Shown here: positions 46,694 to 58,507 of the stretch, piece after piece
Numbering within the stretch: the stretch's first letter is position 1
Layout: each line of letters opens with the position of its first letter
DNA from: Plectosphaerella cucumerina
Lineage: Eukaryota > Ascomycota > Sordariomycetes > Glomerellales > Plectosphaerellaceae
DNA length: 64,000 nt
Reading direction: 5' to 3'
Assembly (NCBI GenBank): GCA_020746995.1
Contig: JAGPXD010000005.1
Coordinates: forward strand, 620,001 to 684,000
Program-made: the position numbers and the translations under genes
The notes under the pieces: model-generated
What the model saw: the letters and a program-made list of their open reading frames with translations, nothing else
Told to the model about the DNA's origin: nothing
The model's database searches: none

Positions 46694-48626
46694 GATTGCG
46701 TCCTGGGCACTCGCGCCCTCACTTTCTGTTTGGAGTGCTTCGAATACCGGATTGCTGCAGCAGTCGGGGTGCTAGATATGTTGATGTAGAATGGTTGTCA
46801 AGTGGTGTCGTCGATGATTGTCGGCACCCAGATTCGTTGAGTGATATTTATGCGGGTGCTGGGGACATTCGGCTCGGAGAGGCGGTTCGGAGAGGGAGAG
46901 GGGTATCGTGATTGCGGCGCAGGAGAGGAAAGGTTGGTGAAGATCTGGAGGGAAGGTGGGTTTGCACATTAAAAGAAGAAGGAGGCGTTCATCAATATCA
47001 AGAGTCAGTTCGTCATTCCTCCACCCGCACCAACCCTGAAAGACGGGACTTCCTTCCCAAACAAGAGCGGCTTGAACCCCCCAGAAGCTGGCGTGGACCA
47101 GGGCTGCGAGGCCTCTGATTGGGAGACGGGCCGCAGGGGGCACAGGACCGGGAAGGACGCCGCTGTGTCAGTGACATCAGCGGCTTGATTGGACGGGGAG
47201 CCCCCTAAACGAAACGCACCCCTGCCCCTGGATTCACGTTCCCGCGTCTTGGAGCTCGCTGCGAGGCGGGAAAGAGAGTTCTGACTTGTTGCTCGGCGCC
47301 ACGCCCTGGGACGGGGTCAAGATTGACGCCGGGATGCATCTGCCATCTGGGGGGCCAAAATAGATTCCGCGCGCTTGAAAGAAATGACAGCGGCTCGCCA
47401 TTCGGAGCGGTGTCGACTTTAGGCCATTATACGGAGAAGATACAAGTAAGCACTTGACGTGCCACGTCGTCGGTACACAGACGCGGCCCGCCGACACTGC
47501 TGGCCAAGCTTTGACGATGATTGCAGGTCGTGGCAGGCGGACCGGGTAGACAAACAGGCTTGGAGAGACACACGACTCCTCGGCCCTATCAAGTCACGAT
47601 GAACCCCTCCCTCGCTTCCCACTCCCATTGTCACCCGCGCCCCCTTGTCAAATTCGACACGATATGACACGAGCGGTATGAACGATTGGAAACAGCGCTC
47701 TTTCATGCATACTACCCTCGAGAGAAGAAGAAGAAAGAGGGCGTTTTGAAGGGACACGCCGCGCTCAGTGTCTATCTCGAATACGATACTCAGAAGAGAT
47801 CGGCGTCAGACCCCTAGCGTCCACGCCGAGCCCCCGAACTGGAGGCCGCCTGGCAAGACCAGCGACGGTGAAGCGGCTGGGCGGGTAGAGGGCGGAGATC
47901 ACGCCCCGGACACATCACGCTCCGTCCACCAGAGGCCACGCTAGCGTCCCACAGCGGGCAGCACCAGCACGCAGTATGACGACAAGATCCGAATTCAGGA
48001 CCCGAATCTCGCATTCAGCACACAGCCATCTGCAGTGGTTGTTGTTAAGTGGACACTGGCACAGTGCTCCCTCGGCTTGGCGATTGCCGCTACTCCCATC
48101 GAATTCCCCAGATTGGATCGACACTGATGCATATCGCGGGCGGAATATCATACCCGGTTCGTGATCTACCTGGATTACCTAGCCATAGGTCTGTATTCAC
48201 AGAACCATCTTTGACTTGCCTTCTGTACCGCAACCAATTTCGACACGCCGAGCTGCTCTGTGTATCATCTCAACACCTGTAGCCTACACCACATGAGCAA
48301 TCACCCCCGGACAGCATCACACGCACTCAGACAGAGGAAAGAATAATCATTACAAGCATGTACAGAAGCGCCTATCAACGTCGCGACGTATCCGAATGTC
48401 GCAAAACCCGCAAATGAAAGACCCCGCCAAGCCCAGCGGCGTGTCTTGTCCGTGCCATGTCGCCCGTCCCTCATCCTCAAGGACACTCTCTCGCCCCTCT
48501 CGCGGGCCAACCTCCCATATCTCGTACGCAAGGAAAATTGTTAGGTGGTATGTCGTCGCGGACCATCGTCTCGTCCACTCTCAGCCGAGCATCCTATGCC
48601 GGCGTCTTCCTCCCCCGTCTTCCCGT
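46694..48626. other. intergenic, CSC1-like promoter and CYSTM 3' flank
   Basis: 1.9 kb without a supportable gene. Only short frames on both strands with no motif. Confidence 0.5.
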
Positions 48627-49049
48627 TTAGAACAGGCAGTCCAAGCAGCAGCAGCACGCCAGCGCACCGGCGAGACCAGCCAGGATACCCGTACCGGCGC
48701 CGCCGCCGCCGTTGCCGCGCTGGTCCTGGTAGTAGCCCTGGGGCGGCGGGCCGCCCTGCTGGTACATGCCGGGTGGAGGAGGTCCGTACATCTGGCCCGG
48801 CGGCGGGCTGCCGTACATGCCGGGAGGAGGAGGGCCGTAGCCGGGGCCGCCCGGGGGAGGATACGGGCTGCCGTTGGGGCCGGGGGAGCCGTAGAAGGGC
48901 TGGCCGCCCTGAGGGCCCATGTCGCCCTGAGGGAAGTAGCCCTGGTTGGGGTCGTGGCCAGGCGGCGGGGAGCCGTAGCCGCCGTACGCAGGCTGAGGCG
49001 GGTGCGGGCCGTTATCGTAGGCGGGAGGGCCGTCGGGCTTGGAAGCCAT
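48627..49049 (-). CDS. CYSTM (cysteine-rich transmembrane module) stress protein (140 aa)
   Basis: Single exon. The N-terminal 110 residues are Pro/Gly/Tyr/Gln-rich repeats of the GYGSPPPG / MYGPPPPGMY type. A Gly run leads to a short hydrophobic C-terminus with clustered cysteines, AGALACCCCLDCLF, the hallmark of the CYSTM family. Known members are tail-anchored, often palmitoylated, plasma-membrane proteins linked to stress tolerance. The exact C-terminal ending and length fit the fungal family. The start MASKPDGPPAYDNGPHPP has a clean context. The open frames on the opposite strand are shadows of its repeats. Confidence 0.85.
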   Translation of the reverse strand: MASKPDGPPAYDNGPHPPQPAYGGYGSPPPGHDPNQGYFPQGDMGPQGGQPFYGSPGPNGSPYPPPGGPGYGPPPPGMYGSPPPGQMYGPPPPGMYQQGGPPPQGYYQDQRGNGGGGAGTGILAGLAGALACCCCLDCLF

Positions 49050-50318
49050 CGCGAAGTTTGGTTTTTGGTAGGAAGGTAGGTGTGTTGTTGTTTTTGCGGC
49101 CCGAGGCTGTCAGCTCTTGGCGCTGCCGATCGGAGACGGTTGGTTCGAGCGAGTGCGCGGCGTCGGGAAGGTGCGTTCGTTCGGCGCGGTCGGTATTATT
49201 GATAGAGGCGATGGCGGCTCGGTTTGCGCAATCGGCTGTCGCAGGGCAGGATGTGTATGTGTGTGAGGGGAAGAGTTGTTGAGGACAGAGTTTGGGCTGC
49301 TGAATGGGGGATGCGAGAGCCAAGACGGAAAGCGCAGGGCGTAGTAATGGGGGGCAAAAATTAGGGGCCAAGCCGCGCAACCAGGGTGCCGGGATTGGAT
49401 GGCCTCGTCCTGCCTAAGCCGAAAGGGTACTTCGTGTTGCTGGAGCTGTGGTTTTTTTTCGGGCAACGTCCGCGATGATGAATAGCAACAATTTGAATCT
49501 TCACGATGCTCTAGAAAGATGGGAATGGGAGGAATCACTATCGGCCGTGAGTCTTGAGAACTTCCGGAGGGCGGGGGGGAACGCGTGGATGGCCGGATGA
49601 GTGCAGGCGTGGAAGCTCAGCCCCAAAACTCCTGGTGTCTCAAGTGACTTCTGATCGCTTGCCGAGCCCCCGAGGCAGGCCGTGGTGGCGCGGTCAGCTA
49701 CAACGAGCACACGTAAGCCAATCACTCTGGCACCTGCGTCCGCCACAGCGCTCCGCCTCCGGTAGGTACCCCACCTTGGGCCTCCCGAGCGGGGGCGGAT
49801 GGGCATACGATCAGGCGATTGGCTGATTTGTCTCGAGCGGTTAGTCAGCTTGCGATTCGATCTCAGTGCTGCACCTCGCCATGTTGGAAGGCATTCATCC
49901 ACCAACCTGCCCTTAGGTCGAGTTATGGTGAGGAAACGGCGGTATAAGACGTGTGATCAATGACAGAGGTTCGAATTCATGTTGCATGTTGAGCGTCTCA
50001 AGTTGCTTATCCTCTATCCCAGTGACGCAGCTTCATGGCGGCGGTTCGAAGTGACGTTCAACAAATCGAAGTAAACTGACAGGCGTTCTTCAAAAATCGA
50101 GTTGCATCCTCAGTCACAGCTTAATGGTCCCCTAGAGATGGTGCTACAAACCGTGGATTCATGATAGGTGATGATGCACGGAGTTCCGATAACGACACCA
50201 AGTCCGAGTCGCCAGGCGGCAAATGTGGAGTCGTCTTGAACCTCACCAAATGGCCCATCTTGAATTTGTCAGTCACCTCCAAACAACCACATCTCCTCCC
50301 GCTCTCTCTCAACCCATC
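49050..50318. other. divergent intergenic region, CYSTM and RIB7
   Basis: 1.27 kb; promoter DNA for two divergent genes. No motif-bearing ORF. Two GGTTCGAA words (near 49967 and 50043) are not in tRNA-like folds. Confidence 0.5.
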
Positions 50319-51119
50319 ATGGCGGAACGCCTGCGATTCCCGGCCACCGAGGCCGTCAAGCTCAGCCCTCACCTCCCCTCCCAAGATGGCCTCGCCGCCG
50401 CCGCCGCAAAGGGCCGGCCCTTCGTGACCCTCACCTTCGCCACGTCCCTCGACTCCTCCCTGTCCCTGGCGCCCGGCACGCGGACGCGCCTCTCCGGCCC
50501 CGAGTCAAAAGCCATGACGCACTACCTCCGCAGCCGGCACGACTCAATTCTCGTCGGCGCCGGCACCGTCACCGCCGATGACCCGGCCCTCAACTGCCGC
50601 ATCAGCGGCGCCCGCCTCTCCAGCCAGCCGCGGCCCATCGTGCTCGACCCTCGTGGTCGCTGGGACATTACCTTCCAAAGCAAAGTCCTCGAGGTCGCCC
50701 GTGCCGGCATGGGACTGGCTCCTTTCATCATCACCGCCCGCCGCGACGTCGACCCCGCGAGGCGAGAGCTGCTCGAGCAGCATGGCGGGAAGTACATCCT
50801 CCTTGCCGCGCTGCCAAGCGGCCGCTTCGAGTGGGATGACGTTCTGGCTGTTCTGCAACAAGAGGGACTGCGAAGTCTTATGATTGAGGGCGGCGGAGAG
50901 GTCATCAACTCGCTGCTGGCGCCCGAGTCGCACGCCCTTGTCGACTCGGTCATTGTCACCATTGCGCCTACATGGTTGGGCCAGGGCGGCGTCGTCGTTT
51001 CACCGCCGCGAGTGCAGGACGCCCAGGGTGTGCCCTTCTCGGCGGCGCGGTTATCGTCCGTGTCGTGGATCCCACTGGGAGAGGATGTCGTGCTGTGCGG
51101 CAAGCTTGGCCCTGGTTGA
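50319..51119 (+). CDS. RIB7: 2,5-diamino-6-ribosylamino-pyrimidinone 5'-phosphate reductase (266 aa)
   Basis: Second step of fungal riboflavin synthesis: NADPH reduction of the ribose side chain to ribityl. Single exon. The RibD C-terminal (DHFR-like) fold shows its usual marks: RPFVTLTFATSLDSSLSL near residue 30, DSILVGAGTVTADDPAL (about 73-90), RPIVLDPRGRWD, and the C-terminal LMIEGGGEVINSLL with SVIVTIAPTWLG. Length fits fungal RIB7 (about 240-270). The start at MAERLRFPATEAVKLSPHLP was preferred over an in-frame upstream ATG because the family motif begins there and a CT-rich leader precedes it. Cytosolic. Confidence 0.95.
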   Translation: MAERLRFPATEAVKLSPHLPSQDGLAAAAAKGRPFVTLTFATSLDSSLSLAPGTRTRLSGPESKAMTHYLRSRHDSILVGAGTVTADDPALNCRISGARLSSQPRPIVLDPRGRWDITFQSKVLEVARAGMGLAPFIITARRDVDPARRELLEQHGGKYILLAALPSGRFEWDDVLAVLQQEGLRSLMIEGGGEVINSLLAPESHALVDSVIVTIAPTWLGQGGVVVSPPRVQDAQGVPFSAARLSSVSWIPLGEDVVLCGKLGPG

Positions 51120-51535
51120 TGCGGGTGTGGGAGAGATCACGGCGGGCAAGCCGGGGTTCGGGTCGTATCAGGAAAGGTGCAGTTTGAAAGGGCCGCTTCA
51201 ATAGATCTGGATACAGCTTTACTGAAGGCAGGGATTCGAGTTGACTGCTTCATGACAATGGCATCGAGCAGTAGGATATGCTTCCATGTCGCTTCTGAAG
51301 TCCTCGGCGCCAAAAGTGAGGCGCAGCACCGACTGGGAGCATTCGGTTGGGCCATTGCAAAACGCCATGCAGGCGCTGCACTTCTTGCCAAGCTCGAAAG
51401 GTCAGCTGGATTGATTGGTGACTCTGTGGAGGCCTCGCTTCAGCGCCTATTTCTCGTCAAGACTCTCCCGCCCAGTCAACGTCAACCGTGTTCCTGCCCT
51501 CAATCATCATATGGGACAAGCTTCTGACAATCGTC
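51120..51535. other. intergenic, RIB7 3' end and HET-gene promoter
   Basis: Short region between two rightward genes. Nothing else seen. Confidence 0.5.
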
Positions 51536-54030
51536 ATGGCGGCGAACCGACGGTCCATCACGACGCTGCCCCTTGACGAGGGTGATGGCCGCCCAAGTCT
51601 CGTCGACGACTCTATTCCAGTTGCTCCCGGCCACCCTATCTACGCCTCAGTACCACTACACAGCGACCGATTCCCCAAATCAATTCGACTTCTCGCTCTC
51701 GAAGGCCAGAATGATCCTACTTCCCAGGTCCGCGCGACCATGTTCACGACAGACCTTTGCAACCCAACCGTACCGTACCGCGCCCTGTCTTATGCCTGGA
51801 CTCGCGATACTTCGGCAACGATCTTACTCAACGGCCACCCTTTCGAGGTTTCTGTTGACCTTAATCAGTGTCTTCAAGCCGTATCATGTTATATCGCTGC
51901 AGGGGCACATCCCATTCTGTGGGTGGATGCCATCTGCATCAACCAGGCCGACGACATTGAACGAGCCGCTCAAGTCACAGTCATGTCCCAGATCTACCGC
52001 AGTTGCGAGCGATGTATCGTCTGGCTCGGCCCCGAGGAGAACGACAGCCATCTGGTCTTCTCCTTGTTCGAGGGATTCCTAGACCTTTGCCGGACAGCAA
52101 GAGCAGGAAACCTGAAGATTCACCAAGAGATGAAGCAGCTCTGTTCCTGGGATAAGTACGGAGAAGCCCTTGAGCACTTTTACAAAAGACCGTACTGGGG
52201 GCGTCTCTGGATCGTTCAAGAGGTTCTGCTGGCGCCAGGATTGCTCCTCCTAGCAGGCGATCGCGACACGGGCGGTGACCCCTTTCGAATCTTTCTGAAA
52301 TACATGGCACTGTGTGCAGACAATCGATTCTTTCAGCTCACCGAAGGAGAAGGTAGTAGCATGCAGCGACTTTTCGACTTTGCGACCGTGCACAGGGCTG
52401 GTCTCGCCTTCGACTTTACACACGGCTTGCTCATCAGCCGGTCATGCAAGTTCACCGAAGGCCGCGACGTTGTCTATGCAATCCTGGGTCTGATTGATCC
52501 CCAGCAGATTCAAGAAATGGGCATCAGTATCGACTACACCGTCTCGACGAACAGACTCTGGGGGAAAACCACGTCACAGGTCATCAAACACAGCAAGTCA
52601 CTCAACATTCTCAGCATCTGCTCCACCGTAAGCCCTTCTACCAGAGAGACAACTTTCCGGGCCAAGACACATCTTATTGAGCACTTTTTGAGCAACTCGG
52701 CAAATGATTTTGACACCACGCTGGCCGTGTGGAGTCGTTCAGCTGGAAACAAGAGTCTGGAAAGTCTTTCCCTTGATGAACAGACTCTGCAAAAAGTCAA
52801 AGAGGCCTGGCAACTTCTACAATCGCGACGACATGAGATGGACGAGCTCAAATTCAAACGCGCCCTCGTACAGGCTTGGATGCCCTTACACGCATGTGAG
52901 CCCAACAGGCTTCCAACCTGGGTTCCGAATTGGTCAGACACCAGGAACATCAGCACCCACATTCTCTACGGGGTAGAGGACGGCAGGATAATCAAACGCA
53001 ACTTCCAAGCTTCCAAGGACAGGAGACAGTCCGAACTCCCCTTGACCAACTTGTCGCTGACGACTTTGAGCTTTCAGTGCCATAAGGTTGACTCCATCGT
53101 CTCGGTCTTCGAGAGTGTATTCAGCCGAAGTCCAGATGATGTCATCAGGAACTGGCTCTTACGACCTGCGTCACATCACCTGGTGGCATCCATGACTTTG
53201 ACGGAAAGAGCTACTGCATTTGTGGACATGGTTTTGCTCAGACCCTGTCAAGACCCTGTCCACCTCCCTAGCTATCCTGGATTGGTAAACATGTACAGCC
53301 AATCGATCCGTGCCACTTGCGTGCATATAATTCAAGTAAGTACTAAAACCACTTCGATCACAGTTTTTATTTGACCCAACTGACAGTCTTGTGAACAAAA
53401 GTTTGCAAACTGCGAGGCATCTCTCGATTCCCAGGTCTTTTCTGGTCTGGCGGCTGCTGCAGCTGCCGCCTCGAGGCTTCTCGCCTCTGACACCACGAAG
53501 CCAAGGTTACCCGAGCCCGATGTTGAATTAGAGGCGAGAGACTTGACGAGGCACGTAAGGGAGACATCTCTTCGGGCTGGGAACTCAAATCTCCAAGCAT
53601 TCCTAACAGATAGCGGGTTTGTTGGTCTGGCTAGGCACGGTGTACAAGAGGGTGATATCGTCTGCATACCTTTGGGGTGTGACGTACCGCTCATCATCCG
53701 TCCCGCCTCGCTAGAGATCTCTCAGCCGAGGCAGCAGGAGGGACATAGCCCAACTGAACTACCAGCAGGGCATTCGCAAAAATACCAGAACCCCAAGGAC
53801 ATGTGCTCCCAAAGTGTCCTTGAGCTGCTTGGGCCAGAGTATCAAGGCGTGGATAACACCAGCACCACATCGGAGAACTATTGGCTAATTGGCGAGAGCT
53901 GTAAGTCTTCCAGGTGCCGGATCTTGACTCCAATGTTGACCATATCGCAGATGTAGCTGGCATCATGAATGGGGAGTTTCTAGATCAGCTAGATGATGGG
54001 GATGAGCCAGAGATGATCACTATTGTTTGA
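51536..54030 (+). CDS. HET-domain (heterokaryon incompatibility) protein (797 aa)
   Basis: Exons 51536-53335, 53387-53900 and 53951-54030; introns (51 and 50 nt) are in phase. HET domain at about 81-230: YRALSYAWTRD, ILWVDAICINQADDIERA and MSQIYRSCERCIVWLG, then RPYWGRLWIVQEV. It also has the downstream GRDVVYAILGLID motif found in most HET proteins and the C-terminal YVAGIMNGEF block rebuilt by the last splice. HET domains are TIR-like and trigger cell death when different alleles meet. No NB-ARC, WD40 or other sensor is fused. It is about 43 kb from the gasdermin locus, so no direct link is claimed. It is intact, in contrast to the decayed sequence after it. Confidence 0.9.
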
Positions 54031-56124
54031 GGCTATTTCCAGGCTGGCGGCGACTGCTGTCTTCTCTTGAGTGAACACAAAAGACAGAGTCAATAATCTA
54101 TTCAAGATATGCTGAACAATGGCTTCATTGAATCAAGACTCTGCCAGATACAATGAGCTGCATTTTGAAGACCTGGCAAGTGATTCATCAGAGAACAACA
54201 ATGGCTCATTGCCATCTTCCATCCCATGAGATAGTGAGTGGTGAAGATCTCAACGAGTCATTGTGGTTACGGAATCACCTTTCTAAGATGCGCCAGATAT
54301 CCACAACTAGAGAGGCTGTCTGCTCAAGTCTGCAACCTGCCTTGATTCTGCTTGGATACAACATTCCGATCCTCCGCTTACATCTGCAGACAAGGGAGCG
54401 TTGAAAACAGTGAACAGGATACTTTCCTAGACAATACGTTGAGATTATATCACCCATTCTCCCTTCAGCATTGTATCCAGAAGAAATGTTGACACCCACG
54501 AAACGACATCCTTCTTGAATTTCAATGACTTTGAAATTAGAGCCATCCTCGAATGGCAGTTGGTGAGAGCTTATTCTGGACCTAGATTATTTGGCATCAT
54601 TACTCAGGGAGACATACCTATGAGGCTGGAAGCCAGAAGCAATTCACCGTGCCTACAATATCAGGCTTCCGACTATGCAACCATGGATGATCCCTGATGG
54701 ATCATGCTGAGAACGATTCTCACGAAAGCCTGTACAGTGGTTATTCCCTCTATTCAGATCCAGCCGCACTTCCACTAGTCATCACTTTGTTCTTTTGACC
54801 ATTATTTCCTTGATAGCTTTGTACTGAAGAACTATTCGCCAGCGAGAATTGTCGTAACAGGCTGTTAATATGCTCGCAGTATTCAAGGATAAAACTTGAC
54901 CGTAGGATCCTTGATGTCCATTTTCTCCTTCTACTCATCTTTCCTCAACACCCTTATGATTTCTCTTCAGGAATTATCCTCTTTATCTCTTCTGTGATGT
55001 ATTTCTCACTGTTTTGATTACTCCCACAGTCAACCCCAGCCTCACGTTCAGTTCCCACCATGTTGCCCCATTTCTTATTACTTGATGGCATTACCCTGAA
55101 CCAGAGACTTGTCCGCAACATATCACCGGTTGTTTTGGCTGAGTCTGTCACCAGAACGAGCCAGCCGCACGTTCAGTGACCACAAGAGAACCCACCACTC
55201 ACTTCGTCTCGGCGATTCATCCTCCGAAACTGCCTGCAGGAGGCACCCACCGACTTGCCCCGTTCAACATCAGACTGAACAACGTCTGCGTCAGTTAGAT
55301 CCACGACTCATCCAAGCTAATGCCCTGCAACTCCGCAGTGAGTCGGATGCATCCAAAGATGCTATAGATGCCCAACATGGCTGCCCCAGCTGCACAAATC
55401 TCCTAGTCACCATCACTTCCACCAAACCCTTCCCTTCACAAACTTAACTTTCCAATCCATCTTCAATCAAGCCACCCTTAACATCACCGACAGATCAAGT
55501 CACCCTCTTCCCTTGACATCGTTGACACGATCCAGTCACCCTCTTCCCTTTTCAACACCACAGTCAACTCACTCCCTTCCCTTTTCATCACCACCACAGT
55601 CAACTCACTCCCGTCCCTTAACACCACCGACACAATCCAGACACCCCCTTCCCTTTTCACCGCCGTGACATCTTGCTCACCCCCTTCCCTTTCCACCGCC
55701 CGCATAGTTCAGCCATCCCCTTCCCTCACCGCCGCCACAATCCATCTCCCTTTTCTTCATACCGCCACGACATCTACACCACCCCCTTCCCTCCTCACCA
55801 CCGCCACATTCCATCCACCCCATTCTCTTTATACCGCCACGACAACTACGCCCCCCCCTTCCCTTCTTACCGCCGCCACGATCCATCCAACCCCTTCCCT
55901 TGACGCCCTCACCAAATTTACGCCACCCCCTTCCTTTTGCACCGCCGCCACAATCCATTAACCTCCTTCCCTTTACGCCGCCACCAAATTTAGGCCACCC
56001 CCTTCCTTTTGCACCGCCACAACTGCACCGCCACCCCCTTCCCCTTTCCACGCTGCACCGCCACAACCAAACTTCTCACAACCAACTTTCCAACACAAAC
56101 ACTCAACCAACAGCACCCGTCAAC
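54031..56124. other. gene-poor region with lower GC, then pyrimidine-rich repeats
   Basis: From about 54050 to 55100 GC falls visibly and stop codons are frequent in all frames, as in decayed DNA. A fragment at 54515-54697 (+) is faintly kinase/APH-like but too weak to call. The right part is the minisatellite listed separately. Confidence 0.5.
55440..56060 (+). repeat. pyrimidine-rich minisatellite
   Basis: Imperfect tandem units of roughly 30-40 nt built on CCACCCCCTTCCCTTTTCACC-type blocks separated by CGCC(G/A)CCAC. The + strand is almost pure C/T with A, so its complement is purine-rich. It ends about 65 bp before the ATG of the bZIP-like gene and may form its promoter or leader. Unit borders were judged by eye. 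Confidence 0.75.
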
Positions 56125-56925
56125 ATGAACCCTGTCAAGACAGAGGACACCTACGTGCAGTTCCAGGGTACTCAGTATCCTATGAACTATGAAGCACCTC
56201 CCCAGCCAAGCCTCCCAATCTCCTTTCAGGGTGCTCAGTATCCCGTCAACTATGAAGCTCCCCCCGAGCCAGCCCTTCCGATCCCTCCAGCCCCTCCGAT
56301 CCCGCCAGGCCCTACAATTCAGCCATATCTGCGCGCCATCCTCGTCGAGGGCACTATCCCCGGCACCGTGTGCCCCATCGCCCCCAGCTACCACCTCGAG
56401 CCCGGCGTCTCCATGATCCTCGAGCAGAACAAAGAATACTCCTACCTTCCCGTCGAAGTCCCCAAGCAAAAGGGCAAGAAGCCCTCGGCGGACCAAGAAA
56501 AGCAGACGCAACTCTGCAAGCGACAGGCGCCTGTCCTGGCCGAGCTGTCATCCTTCAGCCAGGACAACACTGACATCGGCGAGGATGTACCGATCCGCCC
56601 GGACATGACACCCGAGGAGCGCCAGCATGCCGAGGCGCTGAACAACGAGAACGCGAGCCGCCGCATGGAGATTTTGCGTCACAGGAACAACATCTCCGCC
56701 CGACGAGGTCGCGAGCGTCGAGCGAACCGGGCGAAGCTTCTCGCCGAAGGCAGGGCCCAGGCGCTGGCGGAGCGCAACTACTGGAAGGCCAGGGCATACG
56801 GACTTGGAGCCGACGCTCTCGAGTGGCTCGCCATGCCTGATGCCGAGAAGGAGGACTTTGTGGCCGACTTTCGCGTCGATCTTGAGACTCTGCTGGGTAA
56901 GCAGCCGCCTGCCGGCGCCGAGTGA
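56125..56925 (+). CDS. bZIP-like protein with duplicated N-terminal motif (266 aa)
   Basis: Single exon. Residues about 12-56 hold a tandem duplication: VQFQGTQYPMNYEAPPQP and FQGAQYPVNYEAPPEP, each followed by a Pro-rich stretch. The C-terminal third has RHRNNISARRGRERRANR (about 186-203), which aligns with the bZIP basic region N-x3-A-R-R-x-R as in Gcn4, with Gly where Ser/Cys usually stands. The following helix (KLLAEGRAQALAERNYWKARAYGLG) is short for a zipper and has few regular Leu heptads, so DNA binding is possible but not certain. No signal peptide. The gene lies directly downstream of the pyrimidine minisatellite; its own N-terminal repeats may come from the same slippage-prone region. 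A lineage-specific gene is likely. Confidence 0.55.
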   Translation: MNPVKTEDTYVQFQGTQYPMNYEAPPQPSLPISFQGAQYPVNYEAPPEPALPIPPAPPIPPGPTIQPYLRAILVEGTIPGTVCPIAPSYHLEPGVSMILEQNKEYSYLPVEVPKQKGKKPSADQEKQTQLCKRQAPVLAELSSFSQDNTDIGEDVPIRPDMTPEERQHAEALNNENASRRMEILRHRNNISARRGRERRANRAKLLAEGRAQALAERNYWKARAYGLGADALEWLAMPDAEKEDFVADFRVDLETLLGKQPPAGAE

Positions 56926-58507
56926 GAAGGACGATGCAAGGCATACGAGAAGAGCATTTTGGCGGATCGACGAACTCCTCATTATGATCAGCGCCGAATG
57001 AAGCGAGGGGTGGAATGAATCAAGAGGAACCAGCAGCGATGATGGCAGGCTCGACAGCTCAACAGGAACGAGCAGCGACGATGACAGGCTCGACAGCTCA
57101 ACAGGGAGTTAGGAAAGAGGCATTGATTCCGGACACATGGATGCATCAGGAGCGGATAGCGGACAGCGATTGACAACCCACTCAACTTAAACCACTTCTA
57201 CCATTACCGCAGAGACTGTGGTGCATATGTTTGATTGCTCGTGATGTTCGTATTACCAAGTCCTGACATTATTGAAGTAGAGGTTCTCTAAGCACATAAG
57301 CGGCACAGTGTGGTCAGAAAGGGGGCGATAGCTCACACGGTACCTCAAGCTTCACCGTGGAGTCCACCTCGAACAGGCCATCGACATCTCTTGGCAGGGA
57401 AGACTAGGGCTTGGTTTTTGAAGATCTCACAGCTTAGATCGGAGCTTCCAAATATGGAGAGCACAAATTGGCCGTTGCACAAAGGGAGAAGATTTCTCCG
57501 CACCGACGTTGGCCTCTTGTAGCCCATTCACAGCCTCCATGATTTCGGCTATCCCTGGTTCTTGAACCAGTCACGATGGCCAAGATTCAGGAGCTCACCC
57601 CTCATCAATTAGCCACATAATTCGTCGTCCGACTTCAAGCCTCACCTTCATCAATTTCTCGCAAGTGAAGCCCAAAATAACCAGCAACATCACCCAGTCA
57701 CCCATCCCGATAAGCTTTGAGGCTCGAGGCCTAGACCCTCTCCATGATTCAAGCTTCCAGGGCCCGTCGAAAACATCATCAGACGACGCCAAAGCATGGG
57801 GTCGGGCTTTCGGAGATGCACAGCCGCTGTCTAGCTGGTAGCTCCCGAAGCCAGGCGTCAGCCGCAAAGAACAATGGGCGGCGCCGAATCGACCAATGGC
57901 GCGGAGGCGACGCTATTTCTGTGCCAGGACCCCTAATCCGTGAGCTTACCGCTATTTGGCGCTACCACATGATTGGGGGAGGGGTAAGGTAGGGCTGGGG
58001 ATGCGGGCAAGCTTGCATCGTGATCTTGGGTTGAGTTGGGGGAATTGAAAGCGCCGAATACTGGAATCTCGATCGCAAAGCTGCCACAAGGCGCTTGTGT
58101 CCTAGGTTCGAGACTGAGACGTGGATGCACGTCAGGGATGAGACATGCCAATCTCCCAGCACGCCGATCCAAAGACATCCTCGCCAGCGCATCGCCACAG
58201 CATTTCAGACATGACTTCTTTGCATCTAGCTTGGCAAAAAGATCATCGCGTTCCAATTCTATCGTGTAGAGACGCGCCGGCAGGCAGCACTAGTGGTATC
58301 TCGGGAAGGGAATACCCATGGGCGACTGGCCCATGGGAAAGACACAGATAGAAAAGGGGAAGACAGAAGAAAACAATCAACACCGGAAAAGCCATCATCC
58401 CGCAGAATATGCTCCGGCGCCCGGTGGCGCGTCGCCTTGTCTCAGGTCCTCGGTCATTACAGTCATCAGCTGGGGGAAGTGGCCCCCTTTTCCAGGCGAG
58501 ACAAAGC
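56926..58507. other. convergent intergenic region
   Basis: Holds the 3' ends of the bZIP-like and MARVEL genes and a 39-bp tandem duplication listed separately. Open frames here lack motifs. Confidence 0.5.
57026..57103. repeat. 39-bp tandem duplication
   Basis: Two adjacent 39-nt copies (57026-57064 and 57065-57103) starting GGAAC and ending GACAGCTCAACA. They differ at only a few positions. Non-coding, just after the bZIP-like gene. Confidence 0.85.

Noticed and set aside
48545..49282. 245-codon open frame opposite the CYSTM gene
   Set aside because: Antisense shadow of the Pro/Gly repeats; the minus-strand protein has the diagnostic CYSTM ending.
49960..50050. GGTTCGAA words resembling tRNA B boxes
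   Set aside because: Flanking bases do not form a T-stem and no A box or acceptor stem is found at the right distance.
54515..54697. Possible aminoglycoside-phosphotransferase-like fragment (FEIRAILEWQ)
   Set aside because: Only one short, weak resemblance to the IDW motif; no other APH motif nearby.
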